Positions 32,790 to 40,852 of a stretch of 64,000 bases of DNA are shown one piece after another (within the stretch, counting starts at the first letter, position 1; each line of letters starts with the position of its first letter). The notes beneath the pieces were generated by a model that saw nothing but the letters and a program-made list of their open reading frames with translations, was not told the DNA's origin and did no database searches. Source of the stretch: Komarekiella atlantica HA4396-MV6 (GTDB taxonomy: Bacteria > Cyanobacteriota > Cyanobacteriia > Cyanobacteriales > Nostocaceae); NCBI GenBank assembly GCA_019359395.1, contig JAHHHK010000008.1, forward strand, positions 202,262-266,261, given 5' to 3'. The position numbers and the translations under genes are program-made.

Positions 32790-34463
32790 TTAGAAAGTGA
32801 AGGTGGTACGCAGTGTACCAACGTAAACGGTATCGTTTGTATCATTATGCTCAGGATTGAAGATGACCAATAAACCGGGGGTAACGGCAATATTGTCAGT
32901 GAGTTGCAGTTTGTACAGCCCCTCCAGGTGATAGGATGTGCCGTCATCTTCACGACGTACACCGTTTGCCTGGATAAAATCGTTGTCAGTCGCTTTAGGT
33001 GGTTGACCAAAAATAAAACCAAGCACGTTACCTTCTTTGCCAAAGTCTCTGAAAGCAAGGGTAGCCGCCCAATAGTTAAAGTCTGCTTCATCGCCCTGTT
33101 GAGCACCACTCTTAGCTTGTGCATCGCTGAGACCATACCAACCACCAATAGTAATATTAGGGCTTGGTTTGAAGCTAGCTTCTACACCGTAGTGGTTAGC
33201 AGTCAAAGCAGCACCTTGGAAGGGATTATTTGCATAGACGCTGCCTGTGGAGCTAAATAAGTTAATTTGTCCTCCATTTTGGTAGGTGCGGGCGTAGGTT
33301 AAACCAATATTTAATGCCTGAGTGGGTTGGAAGGATATCTGACCGAAGGCTGCATAAGAACCATCGAAAAGACCGGAACCATTGCCAGGATCGTTAGCTC
33401 TGCCAGCTAAATAAGCTACAGATGCAGTGAAAGCTCCTTTGGGATTGAAGATTAGGGTTGCACCTGCACCGCCCTCTCCTTGACGATAAATAGGGCTGAA
33501 CCGACCATAACGGGAAATAGAACCTTTACCACTGCTTTGAAGATCAGGGTTGAAGGTGTTGATGTTGTTTTCGTACAACAAACCACCAGCAGCATCAACC
33601 TGGACGCGCACTGCATCGCTCAGGTTAAAAGCGTAGTTAACTTTATCGATCAAAGCATCGTTATTTTCATTCCCGTCAAACGCCAGACGGGTCATGTTTG
33701 TACCTGTTACACTCGTACCGTATGGGATAATGTTCCGGCTTTGGATACGAATTTCCAAATTGTCTTTTCCAGTGAAGCTAGAGTTGAATCTCAGACGAAC
33801 CCGGTTAGCAAAAATAGTATTGGTGTCTAAGTCGGGAGCCGTAGCCTGATCAACACCAGAAGGAACCGCCCTCTGATCGCTGCCAAAAACATCAGAGATG
33901 TTAAAAATTGCTTCTCCAGTCAGCTTGGTAGTAGTGGAAAATTGATTAGCTTCTAGATCAGAAGTACGAGCTTCTAAGGAATCCACACGACCGCGCAGAG
34001 TTGCTAGTTCAGCGGAAAATTCTTCTTGTAAGCGTTGTAAGGTAGCTAAATCTTGCTTAGTTACCAAGTCAGCTGTAGCAGTGGCAATCAATTCGTTAAC
34101 TCGGTCTAAACAGGCATTCAAACCTGCGGCAAATTCGTAACGGGTCAAAGCGCGATTACCACGATAAGTGCCATTCGGATAACCTGCAATACAACCGTAG
34201 CGTTCAACTAAAGACTGCAAAGCTTGGAATGCCCAGTCTGTGGGTTGCACGTCAGAAAACTGAGAAACTGATGTGACTTGACCGAAGTTGTTTGATTGGG
34301 CAGTCAACTGGTCTACAGTTATTACCTGTTCATTAGCTTCAACTGCTAAGGCACTGTTAGCAGCAAAAAATGTAGCGGCAACAACTGGACTGAGCCTTAG
34401 AACATTCCAGAATGGCTTGGTCATGATTCTTTTTTCACTCACACCTAAATTTGATTCCGACAT
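32790..34463 (-). CDS. SLH-domain outer-membrane porin (cyanobacterial OprB/iron-uptake porin type)
   Basis: A 557-aa protein from the ATG at 34461-34463. Signal peptide (FWNVLRLSPVVAATFFAANS-ALA), one SLH domain (FSDVQPTDWAFQALQSLVER...NRALTRYEFAAGLNACLDRV), a coiled-coil spacer (about 115-155, LATLQRLQEEFSAELATLRG) and a beta-barrel ending in Phe (VGTLRTTFTF). The longer frame to a GTG at 34508 would overlap the predicted -10 region (TTATAGGGG), so the downstream start is preferred; Met at 34424 is another option. An RppA-type box lies 75-90 bp upstream. Such porins pass ions and small solutes, and metal control would fit adjusting outer-membrane permeability. Confidence 0.9.
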   Translation of the reverse strand: MSESNLGVSEKRIMTKPFWNVLRLSPVVAATFFAANSALAVEANEQVITVDQLTAQSNNFGQVTSVSQFSDVQPTDWAFQALQSLVERYGCIAGYPNGTYRGNRALTRYEFAAGLNACLDRVNELIATATADLVTKQDLATLQRLQEEFSAELATLRGRVDSLEARTSDLEANQFSTTTKLTGEAIFNISDVFGSDQRAVPSGVDQATAPDLDTNTIFANRVRLRFNSSFTGKDNLEIRIQSRNIIPYGTSVTGTNMTRLAFDGNENNDALIDKVNYAFNLSDAVRVQVDAAGGLLYENNINTFNPDLQSSGKGSISRYGRFSPIYRQGEGGAGATLIFNPKGAFTASVAYLAGRANDPGNGSGLFDGSYAAFGQISFQPTQALNIGLTYARTYQNGGQINLFSSTGSVYANNPFQGAALTANHYGVEASFKPSPNITIGGWYGLSDAQAKSGAQQGDEADFNYWAATLAFRDFGKEGNVLGFIFGQPPKATDNDFIQANGVRREDDGTSYHLEGLYKLQLTDNIAVTPGLLVIFNPEHNDTNDTVYVGTLRTTFTF

Positions 34464-34534
34464 GATTTCTTGTCTCTTCAAACCTGAAAATCTATTTACA
34501 GGATTCACCCCTATAACTAGATTCTCAGAGCATG

Positions 34535-34552
34535 ATGAAATTAGGATGAAAT
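34535..34552 (-). promoter_or_regulatory. RppA-type direct repeat of the porin promoter
   Basis: TTTCAT-N5-TTTCAT on the minus strand with TGAGA seven bases on and GTTATAG 17 bp on as the likely -10. Confidence 0.75.
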
Positions 34553-34679
34553 CACAGGTTAATGATAGGTTAATGAATCAAAAAACCACCAAACGCGCAT
34601 CTATCACAATTTACATCCCTACTTCTGTCAACATGACATCCCTAGACATCAGCTCCTTACACTCTAAGAATTGCTCTGC

Positions 34680-35165
34680 CTAGGGGTAAGTCTGAATCAG
34701 AGCTAGACCAAGTGGGATTTCTTGCGTGAATCCAACTTGATTGGCATAGACTTGGTACTGCCAAGTTGCACCATAGCCTGGTTCATAGGTTTGAGTATTG
34801 ACTCCTCTCATTAAAATTGAGAGCTTTGTCTCAGGGTCTATTGGTTGTGAAAAAGCTACAGTAGCTTTTTGTCCATTCATAGAAACTGTCGTGGGAATTT
34901 TTTGCCCTGATTGATTTTTTACCTCAATTCCTCTATCAATTTTCACTCCTTCAGGCAAATTAATTGTAAGTCTTGCTAGAGGTTTCCCTTGTACATGGAC
35001 TTCAAATTTATGAGTAGCATCTGTGGCATAAGTAGTATTAGGAGTAGCAGCACTTTTCATTAAATGGGAAGCGCTAAAATCACCTGGTTTACCGCTAGCA
35101 AAAACAGCATCAACTGAAGATGTGAATGCTACTGTGAATGCAACAGCATAAATCAAACTTTTCAT
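34680..35165 (-). CDS. DUF2808 family secreted protein (1)
   Basis: A 161-aa protein with a signal peptide (MKSLIYAVAFTVAFTSSVDA-VFA) and the DUF2808 beta-sandwich pattern: HKFEVHVQGKPLARLTINLP, a central IEVKNQSGQKI, and VAFSQPIDPETKL, ending GFTQEIPLGLALIQTY. The family is almost confined to cyanobacteria and has no established function. AAGGAG precedes the ATG. It is the most diverged of four copies here. An RppA-type box with all three elements lies 60-77 bp upstream of its start. Confidence 0.85.
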   Translation of the reverse strand: MKSLIYAVAFTVAFTSSVDAVFASGKPGDFSASHLMKSAATPNTTYATDATHKFEVHVQGKPLARLTINLPEGVKIDRGIEVKNQSGQKIPTTVSMNGQKATVAFSQPIDPETKLSILMRGVNTQTYEPGYGATWQYQVYANQVGFTQEIPLGLALIQTYP

Positions 35166-35224
35166 TTTGATTCTCCTTAAAAGTTAGTTCAATTTACTTT
35201 CTATTATCAGTTTGACATTCACAA

Positions 35225-35242
35225 ATGAAATTTCAATGAAAT
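35225..35242 (-). promoter_or_regulatory. RppA-type direct repeat, DUF2808 (1)
   Basis: TTTCAT-N5-TTTCAT-N7-TGTCA, then TGATAATAG as a good -10 with the second TTTCAT at -35 spacing (17 bp). Confidence 0.8.
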
Positions 35243-35272
35243 CCCATAGTTTTTCAGTAAAAAAAGGTTGCA

Positions 35273-35758
35273 TTAGTAAGTACGAAACCAAGCAACACCT
35301 ATGGGAATTTCTGCATCAATGCCAACCTCTCTAGCTGAGAATCTGTAGACAGAACCATTACCAAGATTTCGTCTTTTTATTTTGTTAAGGTCAACATCAA
35401 ACTTAGTGTTAGGAGCAACTGGTTCGGCGAAAGCTAGTAGTATTGTTTTATCGTTGACAGATACATTAGTGTTAATTTTCTGCCCCTTTTTATCCACGAC
35501 ATCGATGTCCTGAATGTTATTACTTATAGTTATATTATCTGGAACCTTGATAAGTAGTTGGGTAACAGCTTTGCTATTTTGGGGAACGTGTAAACGGAAA
35601 GTATGTCTAAAAATTCCCCAGCGTGTGGGAGGGAATTGTGAATTTCCATCAATATGGGGAACCCTACCATCATCTGTTCCAGCACTTGCATAGCTAGGAG
35701 CAATAATAGCTGTGCTACTCAGAGTCAACACAATGGTGTAAATCAATGACCTCTTCAT
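35273..35758 (-). CDS. DUF2808 family secreted protein (2)
   Basis: A 161-aa protein from the ATG at 35756-35758, preceded by TTGGAG; the longer TTG frame would bury that ribosome site. Signal peptide MKRSLIYTIVLTLSSTAIIA then PSYA. DUF2808 pattern: FPPTRWGIFRHTFRLHVPQN, SKAVTQLLIKVPDNITISNN, VVDKKGQKI, LAFAEPVAPNTKFDVDL, GIDAEIPIGVAWFRTY. The last segment (polar G-x-D-x-E-x-P-I-G-x-A) is the most conserved among the four copies. An RppA-type box lies 239 bp upstream. Confidence 0.88.
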   Translation of the reverse strand: MKRSLIYTIVLTLSSTAIIAPSYASAGTDDGRVPHIDGNSQFPPTRWGIFRHTFRLHVPQNSKAVTQLLIKVPDNITISNNIQDIDVVDKKGQKINTNVSVNDKTILLAFAEPVAPNTKFDVDLNKIKRRNLGNGSVYRFSAREVGIDAEIPIGVAWFRTY

Positions 35759-35996
35759 ATTTATCTCCAAAATAATTAAACACGTTAGTTAAAGTGCAGG
35801 TTCATGCATTGTCAGTGAATCTGCTCTTAATAGATAGATCAAAATTTGGCAAAGCCACATTCAACTTGCCCTTTTATAAGGCAAAGCCGTTGCTCAGAGA
35901 AGTAGGTAGTTAGCTTGCCCTTCTGAGGTTCAAATTGTCGGTGATGTTTTTACTAAAGAGGTATGCTACCTCTATCTACTAGCATGACAAGTCAGA

Positions 35997-36014
35997 ATGA
36001 AATCAAGATGAAAT
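35997..36014 (-). promoter_or_regulatory. RppA-type direct repeat, DUF2808 (2)
   Basis: TTTCAT-N5-TTTCAT-N7-TGTCA; TAGATAG follows as a possible -10. The leader to the gene is about 210 nt and contains an inverted repeat AGAGGTA/TACCTCT. Confidence 0.75.
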
Positions 36015-36042
36015 TTAAGCAATTATCGTTAGAATATATAAA

Positions 36043-36522
36043 TTAAAATGTGGGAAATTGAGCTACACCTACAGGAATTTCTGTATCACTACCAACGACT
36101 TTGACGGAAAGATGGAAAATAGAAGTAGAATCAAGAGTTGATTGGTATATTTTGTTAAGATTTATTAGTAACTTGGTAGTGCTAGAAGTAACTGGTTCAG
36201 GAAAATCTATAATAATTTTTCTACTATTTAAAGAAACATTAATTTTGATTTTTTGACCTTTATCATCCAAGACATCAATATCATTACTTATAGCTACTGT
36301 GGATGGAGAATTAATAATTAGCTGGGAAAGAGCCTTACCTTTTTTAGGAACGTGTAACTGGAAGGCCAATTTAACTAGTTGCCAACCAGCAGGAGTAGAT
36401 TGCATATTATTTTCAATACTAGCAACCTTATTATTAGTTATTTTCGCATTTGCATAGCCAGTATACATCAGAGCTGCGGTAGCTACACTACATATAGCAA
36501 CATAAACCAGTGTTCTCTTCAT
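36043..36522 (-). CDS. DUF2808 family secreted protein (3)
   Basis: A 159-aa protein with signal peptide MKRTLVYVAICSVATAALMY then TGYA, and the DUF2808 pattern: TPAGWQLVKLAFQLHVPKKG, KALSQLIINSPSTVAISNDI, DVLDDKGQKI, IIDFPEPVTSSTTKLLINL, GSDTEIPVGVAQFPTF. Tandem with two other copies on the same strand, each with its own promoter. Function unknown; co-control with metal genes suggests envelope protection or metal binding, though no Met/His/Cys-rich tract is seen. Confidence 0.88.
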   Translation of the reverse strand: MKRTLVYVAICSVATAALMYTGYANAKITNNKVASIENNMQSTPAGWQLVKLAFQLHVPKKGKALSQLIINSPSTVAISNDIDVLDDKGQKIKINVSLNSRKIIIDFPEPVTSSTTKLLINLNKIYQSTLDSTSIFHLSVKVVGSDTEIPVGVAQFPTF

Positions 36523-36611
36523 CTCGACTGTTAAATAAATAAACTATGTCAACTAGATTGAAGATTTATTCGCTAAAAATAATCTTTACAAAACCAGCAT
36601 GACAGATCACT

Positions 36612-36629
36612 ATGAAATTAAGATGAAAT
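36612..36629 (-). promoter_or_regulatory. RppA-type direct repeat, DUF2808 (3)
   Basis: TTTCAT-N5-TTTCAT-N7-TGTCA about 90 bp upstream of the start codon. Confidence 0.75.
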
Positions 36630-36649
36630 AACTAACTTGCAAAAAAAAT

Positions 36650-36865
36650 TTAAGATTGCAAAGCATAAAGTCTAAAAAATCCCACTTTCATTAAGAAAAC
36701 GGGGTTGGACTTTTGCAAGGAAGTTATTTCTAGATTGAGAACTACGATTAGAACAGGTATAACGGCAATGTTGTCGGTAAATTGATAGCGATATAAAGCC
36801 TCTAAGTGTAAATAAATATCCGGTTCTGCACCACCACCTTTTGCTTCATTATGGAAGATAAACCG
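36650..36865 (-). pseudogene. Porin C-terminal fragment
   Basis: Minus-strand frame reads RFIFHNEAKGGGAEPDIYLH then LEALYRYQFTDNIAVIPVLI, matching HLEGLYKLQLTDNIAVTPGL of the intact porin at 32790-34463, then diverges and stops at 36650. Neither the start nor the terminal Phe strand is left. Confidence 0.75.
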
Positions 36866-36868
36866 ATA

Positions 36869-36935
36869 AAAAATAGGCTTATAGTAAAACTATAAGCCCA
36901 TCAAAGTTATGAAACATAAGGAGCATGTTCTTAAT
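36869..36935 (-). ncRNA. Candidate metal-regulated small RNA
   Basis: On the minus strand an RppA-type box (36956-36973) is followed by an AT-rich -10 region (TATAATAAAT) and, about 60 nt later, by a perfect 9-bp terminator hairpin with T-run (36876-36898, then TATTTTTTA). No frame longer than a few codons fits between. Either a short RNA or the leftover promoter and unrelated terminator of a deleted gene. Confidence 0.35.
36876..36898 (-). terminator. Rho-independent terminator
   Basis: GGCTTATAG/CTATAAGCC, 9-bp perfect arms, 5-nt loop, followed on the minus strand by TATTTTTTATC. Confidence 0.8.
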
Positions 36936-36955
36936 ATTTATTATAAATAATTAAA

Positions 36956-36973
36956 ATGAAATTAAAATGAAAT
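36956..36973 (-). promoter_or_regulatory. RppA-type direct repeat without a gene
   Basis: TTTCAT-N5-TTTCAT on the minus strand; the TGTCA element is not conserved. Drives the candidate small RNA or was the promoter of a lost gene. Confidence 0.6.
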
Positions 36974-37019
36974 TTTCCAGTTTATTTACTCATTAAATTA
37001 GATTAATCCTAAAAATAGC

Positions 37020-37147
37020 CAGGGCGAACGCACGGTATTTCTGAAAGCCTTGCTAGATAAAGATCTTGACGAAAAAATAGGCTAAATTTAAAAACGCTGA
37101 AACCATTGCTATTAAAAGATTCTTATACTTTAGATGCGTTTGCCCTG
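37020..37147. mobile_element. 128-bp MITE with 10-bp target-site duplication
   Basis: Terminal inverted repeats CAGGGCGAACGCAC (37020-37033) and, reverse-complemented, CAGGGCAAACGCAT (37134-37147), 12 of 14 matching. Flanked by perfect direct repeats TAAAAATAGC at 37010-37019 and 37148-37157. No coding capacity, so it must have been moved by a transposase from elsewhere. Confidence 0.85.
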
Positions 37148-37299
37148 TAAAAATAGCTAGTTTCTTTGACTGATTAATAATATAAATTAAGGCTTTCAGC
37201 CATACCATAGTGGCACAACTAAAAAGCCTAAAATGACTATCAAAGCATAAGTTTATATGACATATTAGTATATAAGCATCAAGATTAAATTTGAGATAA

Positions 37300-38238
37300 C
37301 TATTGTACTTCTACCCAAAAATCAGCCGTGATAATTTTACTGTTTCGGTTAAATTGTCCCCACATTTTATATTTTCCTGCTTTTGGGAAACTAGTTATAA
37401 AATGAACCTCAGCAGTTGGAGTATTTTTCATCGCATGAGCATGAATATAGTCTGCTTGTGTTAACGACGATGACTGCTTGAGGATGACTAAATGTCCTCT
37501 TTCTCCTAAATAAGGTTTCAAATCTTTCAGCGGTTGATTGCTAGCAGCATCTTGTAAGTTAAAAATTAAGTGAACTTCTTGTCCAATTTTGATTGTGGAT
37601 TGAGATAACTTGAGATTAGCTTTAGTATTGCCAAAAGTCTTTGTAGTAGCTAAATCAATCTTGGGTGTAGCTGGACTGGTACCTGGAACTTCTGCTTTTA
37701 ACACCGAAACTTGTTCTGCTTTTCCTGCTACTTTGTAATCGCTAAAAAGGGTATAATTGCCTGGATGGGGAAAATTTGCTTGGACTTCAAAGCGTCCATT
37801 TCCTTTATATGTGGGATGAATATGATTGAAAGATTGGAAGTCATTACTAACGACAATTAAGTGCATTATTTTTTCTTGAAATTGGTCAAAACGAGCAATT
37901 ATTTTACCTTCTTTGTCTGTTACATTAATCGCTAAAGATACAGGTGTTTTAGGAGTAATTTTAGCGGGGAGGGTTATCTTTGCAATTGCGTTAGCTGGTT
38001 CTAACTTAGAATGACCAGAATGCTCATCCTGAGAGTTCTCAATATTGTGACCGCCATGAGAGTTTTTCTCAGCTTTTGGTGTTTGAGAATCACTCATATT
38101 ATGACCCGCACGGGAATTCGCACCACTCACGGTGGTAGCATTAGAGTCTGGCATTTCACCAGATTTAACTTGTGAGGCGCAAGCTTGAGTAATAACAAAA
38201 GTTGAAGTGATGGCAAGTGCAGTAAAACAATTCTTCAT
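37300..38238 (-). CDS. His/Met-rich secreted lipoprotein, putative periplasmic metal-binding protein
   Basis: A 312-aa protein with a lipobox-like signal (TSTFVITQACAS, Cys about residue 20). Residues 35-80 are rich in His/Met/Gly (RAGHNMSDSQTPK, SHGGHNIENSQDEHSGHSK) and look like a metal-binding tail. Two Ig-like repeats follow: about 85-185 (IMHLIVVSNDFQSFNHIHPT) and 205-312 (GHLVILKQSSSLTQADYIHA, ending FWVEVQ), each with a conserved His-x-His pair. This layout occurs in proteins beside copper and RND efflux systems. Two RppA-type boxes lie 450-550 bp upstream, separated by an FtsH remnant. Confidence 0.8.
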   Translation of the reverse strand: MKNCFTALAITSTFVITQACASQVKSGEMPDSNATTVSGANSRAGHNMSDSQTPKAEKNSHGGHNIENSQDEHSGHSKLEPANAIAKITLPAKITPKTPVSLAINVTDKEGKIIARFDQFQEKIMHLIVVSNDFQSFNHIHPTYKGNGRFEVQANFPHPGNYTLFSDYKVAGKAEQVSVLKAEVPGTSPATPKIDLATTKTFGNTKANLKLSQSTIKIGQEVHLIFNLQDAASNQPLKDLKPYLGERGHLVILKQSSSLTQADYIHAHAMKNTPTAEVHFITSFPKAGKYKMWGQFNRNSKIITADFWVEVQ

Positions 38239-38301
38239 TTTTTTCTTTAATTAGTAACTGTAAGTTGGAAAAACCCAGAACCAAAATATTTTATAGCTTC
38301 T

Positions 38302-38613
38302 GTGCAAATCTTAGCAATAAAAACCTTTTCAGCAGAACGTCCTACAAGCAGCGTGGCAATTCCAGCGCAAACTTCATCTTCTGCTATCAAAAAGCAGTTT
38401 TTTTCTGATGTTGCAAGTGTAACCCAAAGCTCTTACGCCACAGGGAACAGTAGAAATTTTCTCCACTTTGCCAGCCCCAGGCATTAAGGCTCCCACAATA
38501 GCATAACTTCCTTCATAGTGAACAACGGTTCTTTTTTCTATCTCGTTGAGAACGTAGGACTTTTACTGCAAACTCGCACTCATTCGTTCAATCGCTTCAT
38601 TAAAATTAGCCAT
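38302..38613 (-). pseudogene. FtsH protease fragment
   Basis: The minus strand reads MANFNEAIERMSASLQ, stop, KSYVLNEIEKRTVVHYEGSY, AIVGALMPGAGKVEKIS, then after a frameshift IAEDEVCAGIATLLVGRSAE. This is the peptidase region of FtsH; the zinc motif HEVGH is broken to HYEGS. N-terminal membrane and AAA parts are gone. Confidence 0.8.
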
Positions 38614-38688
38614 CCTTACTGTATATATATGTTGTGTTTGTCGTCCACAGCTAAAGAGAGAACTCTATAACCAAGTTCTCATAAGAAA

Positions 38689-38706
38689 ATGAAATTAAGA
38701 TGAAAT
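38689..38706 (-). promoter_or_regulatory. RppA-type direct repeat upstream of the FtsH remnant and lipoprotein
   Basis: TTTCAT-N5-TTTCAT, TGAGA seven bases on, GTTATAGAG at -10 distance. A transcript would run through the FtsH remnant into the lipoprotein gene. Confidence 0.75.
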
Positions 38707-38761
38707 ACTTTGCCAACTTTCACTTGAAAGATAGCAGACAAGACTGCAATATCATATCAAG

Positions 38762-38790
38762 ATGAAATCAGGATGAAATTAGCATGAAAT
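38762..38790 (-). promoter_or_regulatory. Triple RppA-type direct repeat
   Basis: Three TTTCAT words at exact 11-bp spacing (plus-strand ATGAAAT at 38762, 38773 and 38784), upstream of the double site at 38689. The only triple copy in the window. Confidence 0.75.
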
Positions 38791-38927
38791 TTAGACATCT
38801 CATTAGGAAGAAATTAGCATCGTATCATTAGGTAGATGCTCTTACACCAACAATTGCCTAGTGTTAATTATTAGAAGCGTAACTACAGCTTCATAACTGA
38901 TTCATTTATTTAGCCAAGGAGAAAATT

Positions 38928-38996
38928 ATGACTACAATTACGAATCTATCCTTGAAACTTGCATTCAAGCTTGTTTAAAATGCCTGTGTGACTGCG
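38928..38996 (+). pseudogene. Remnant of a DUF326-type four-helix copper-binding protein
   Basis: AAGGAG and an ATG at 38928 start a frame that ends after 16 codons. One base out of frame the sequence reads NYESILETCIQACLKCLCDC, the Cys-x3-Cys-x2-Cys pattern of the cysteine-rich four-helix-bundle copper proteins. A frameshift near codon 4 and replacement of the rest by GC-rich repeats (from about 38996) killed it. Confidence 0.6.
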
Positions 38997-39135
38997 ATAA
39001 GCGAAGCTTAAGCCTTCGGCGATCGCTATGCTGAGTCCTGTCCGTAGGTGACAAAAGCCGTGGCATGGGACATTACCCTCCTGTATGGGAAAGAAACGCG
39101 ATGGGCTACGCCCCACCGGAGGCGATCGCATTCCT
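38996..39135. repeat. Cluster of GC-rich Nostoc-type repeats with HIP1 sites
   Basis: Segments such as GCGATAAGCGAAGCTTAAGC, CTTCGGCGATCGCTATGC, GATGGGCTACGCCCCACC and GGAGGCGATCGCATTCC follow the DUF326 remnant. They resemble small dispersed repeats also seen at 32200 and 40355-40395. Confidence 0.55.
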
Positions 39136-39364
39136 AAGTTGAACAATATTGCAAGGTAGCTACGGGAGCAGGTGTAGCTTAACTCATGTGAAGCAACAGA
39201 GCTGAATACATACTGCCGATTTGCCTTTCAAGTAAGCAAGGACAGATAAGGGCAGCAGTATCTTTCTTAGCAAACTATTTCAGGTGCGTATCGAGATAAA
39301 CCACAGCAGAATCACTGGTTGGGAGTACGCATTCTCTAAACCATTTATTTCTTTGAATGAAGTC

Positions 39365-40051
39365 ATGAAAATGAACAAAAAAGTTTTAACCTACAGTCTT
39401 ATTGCTCTACTGACAGGCACCACTATCACAGCTTTTTCCACCATCGACAGCGCCAAAGCCAACGATCGCAATCAAGTGGAAGCTCCCAATCGAACGAACA
39501 CAAGCCTTATGCATGGTGGAATGAACATGAGGGCTGAAGTGGATAAATCGTTTATCGAAATGATGATTCCTCATCATCAAAGCGCTAATGAGATGGCTCA
39601 GATGGCTTTGAGCCGAGCCAAAAGCCCAGAAGTTAAAAAGCTAGCTCAATCCATCATCTCAGACCAAACACGCGAAATCCAGCAGATGCAGACTTGGTAC
39701 AAGCAGTGGTATGGCAAAGAAGTCCCTATGAGTGGCATGAATATAGGTAACGGGATGGATGAGGCAATGAAGATTTCCATGCAACAGCAAGAGATGATGG
39801 ATAAGGAGATGATGACAGCCTTAGAAAATGCGCCTAACTTTGACCAGGAATTTCTTCGTCAAATGACTCGCCATCACCAAATGGCGACCATGATGGCTGG
39901 CATGGTTGGTAATAGTGCTAGGCATCCTGAGATTAGAAATTTAGCTCAATCCATTGCCAAGAGTCAAAGTGCTGAAATTGCTCAAATGCAAGAGTTGCTC
40001 CAAGCAATGAATACTCAAAATCGAAATACTTCTAATCGTTCGAGTAGGTAG
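39365..40051 (+). CDS. DUF305 copper-binding protein (CopM-like)
   Basis: A 228-aa protein from the ATG at 39365 (MKMNKKVLTYSLIALLTGTT), giving a clean signal peptide; the longer frame from 39284 has no such start. Two DUF305 repeats (about 60-125 and 140-215), each with FxxMMxxHHQxAxxMAxMxxxxxxxxE, including FIEMMIPHHQSANEMAQMAL and FLRQMTRHHQMATMMAGMVG. Met-rich linker MSGMNIGNGMDEAMK. Periplasmic DUF305 proteins such as CopM bind copper through Met and His. It lies between the metal lipoprotein and the CopZ/CopA genes. No TTTCAT box is evident in front of it on the plus strand. Confidence 0.88.
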   Translation: MKMNKKVLTYSLIALLTGTTITAFSTIDSAKANDRNQVEAPNRTNTSLMHGGMNMRAEVDKSFIEMMIPHHQSANEMAQMALSRAKSPEVKKLAQSIISDQTREIQQMQTWYKQWYGKEVPMSGMNIGNGMDEAMKISMQQQEMMDKEMMTALENAPNFDQEFLRQMTRHHQMATMMAGMVGNSARHPEIRNLAQSIAKSQSAEIAQMQELLQAMNTQNRNTSNRSSR

Positions 40052-40492
40052 TAACTTAGTTTCTCCAAAGAGGACTGACCTAGCTAAAAGCAGTAATGGT
40101 GGGCAGGCTTCTACCCACCCCAACCTCATTAGTAGGGAAATATAGGTGCAACGACGCAATTCTCGTCGCAGATGCTTTAGGCGCATCTCATGCGATGTTT
40201 TTGAAACCATTAATAAAGAATTTGGCAAAATCCCTTGACTCTCTAGCTGGCTGGAGAGTCTAAGATGAATCCATGAAGTAAGACATTTTAGGCAATCTAA
40301 AGCTGTAGCAGTTCGTGTACTTTCAGTTATGCCATCCAAAACAGCAATTACTGAAGCGCGATGTCTACGACGGGCTACGCCTACGCTAACTCTGGTTAAC
40401 CTACTAGCTAAAGCAGTAAACCATTGAAGTCTTCAACTCCTAATTTTCTTAGCTCAATCTTTTTACTATCCAAGTTCAAGGTTTTTAACATT
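40052..40492. other. Leader region of the CopZ/CopA genes
   Basis: Contains the MerR-type promoter at 40235-40266 and, at 40355-40395, a GC-rich repeat (GCGCGATGTCTACGACGGG...). A 32-codon frame from 40330 spans the repeat and is probably not a gene. Confidence 0.5.
40235..40266 (+). promoter_or_regulatory. MerR-type promoter/operator (copZ-copA side)
   Basis: TTGACT (40235-40240) and TAAGAT (40261-40266) with a 20-nt spacer holding the dyad GACTCTC/GAGAGTC. The overlong spacer and the dyad between -35 and -10 are diagnostic for MerR-family activation. Confidence 0.8.
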
Positions 40493-40687
40493 ATGACACT
40501 CCAACTAAAAGTTCCTAACATGGCTTGTTCTGCTTGTGGAGACACCATTAATAAAGCAGTTAAAACAGTCGATCCTACTGCTACGGTTCAAGCAGATCCA
40601 AAAACAAAAGTTGTCTTAGTGGACACAAATGCTGACGAAACAGTTATTAAAGAAGCAATTACTACTGCTGGCTATTCTGTCACTTAA
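40493..40687 (+). CDS. CopZ-like copper chaperone
   Basis: A 64-aa heavy-metal-associated (HMA) domain protein from the ATG at 40493. The metal site is NMACSACGDTI (M-x-C-x2-C at C12/C15), and the fold pattern ends AITTAGYSV. It would carry Cu(I) to the ATPase encoded 165 bp downstream. The longer frame from 40424 adds a hydrophobic extension without a ribosome site. Confidence 0.9.
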   Translation: MTLQLKVPNMACSACGDTINKAVKTVDPTATVQADPKTKVVLVDTNADETVIKEAITTAGYSVT

Positions 40688-40852
40688 AAATTATCAACAA
40701 ATAATAGACCAGCAAACAGAGTAAGACAACGCTTAGTAACTTTGCCTGAAAAGGACACAGGCAAAGCTAAGTATCGGTACTCGGCTATCAACCACACCAA
40801 AACTCCGTTCTTAGAACTTAGTTAAAGCAGCGGCTAAAGAGCATATATAGCT

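Noticed and set aside
32720..33148. 142-aa minus-strand frame under the porin gene
   Set aside because: Mostly an out-of-frame shadow of the porin; only its last 23 residues are meaningful and are annotated as a porin tail remnant.
38302..38487. 61-aa plus-strand frame
   Set aside because: Antisense to the FtsH remnant.
38946..39146. 66-aa minus-strand frame
   Set aside because: Consists mainly of GC-rich repeats.
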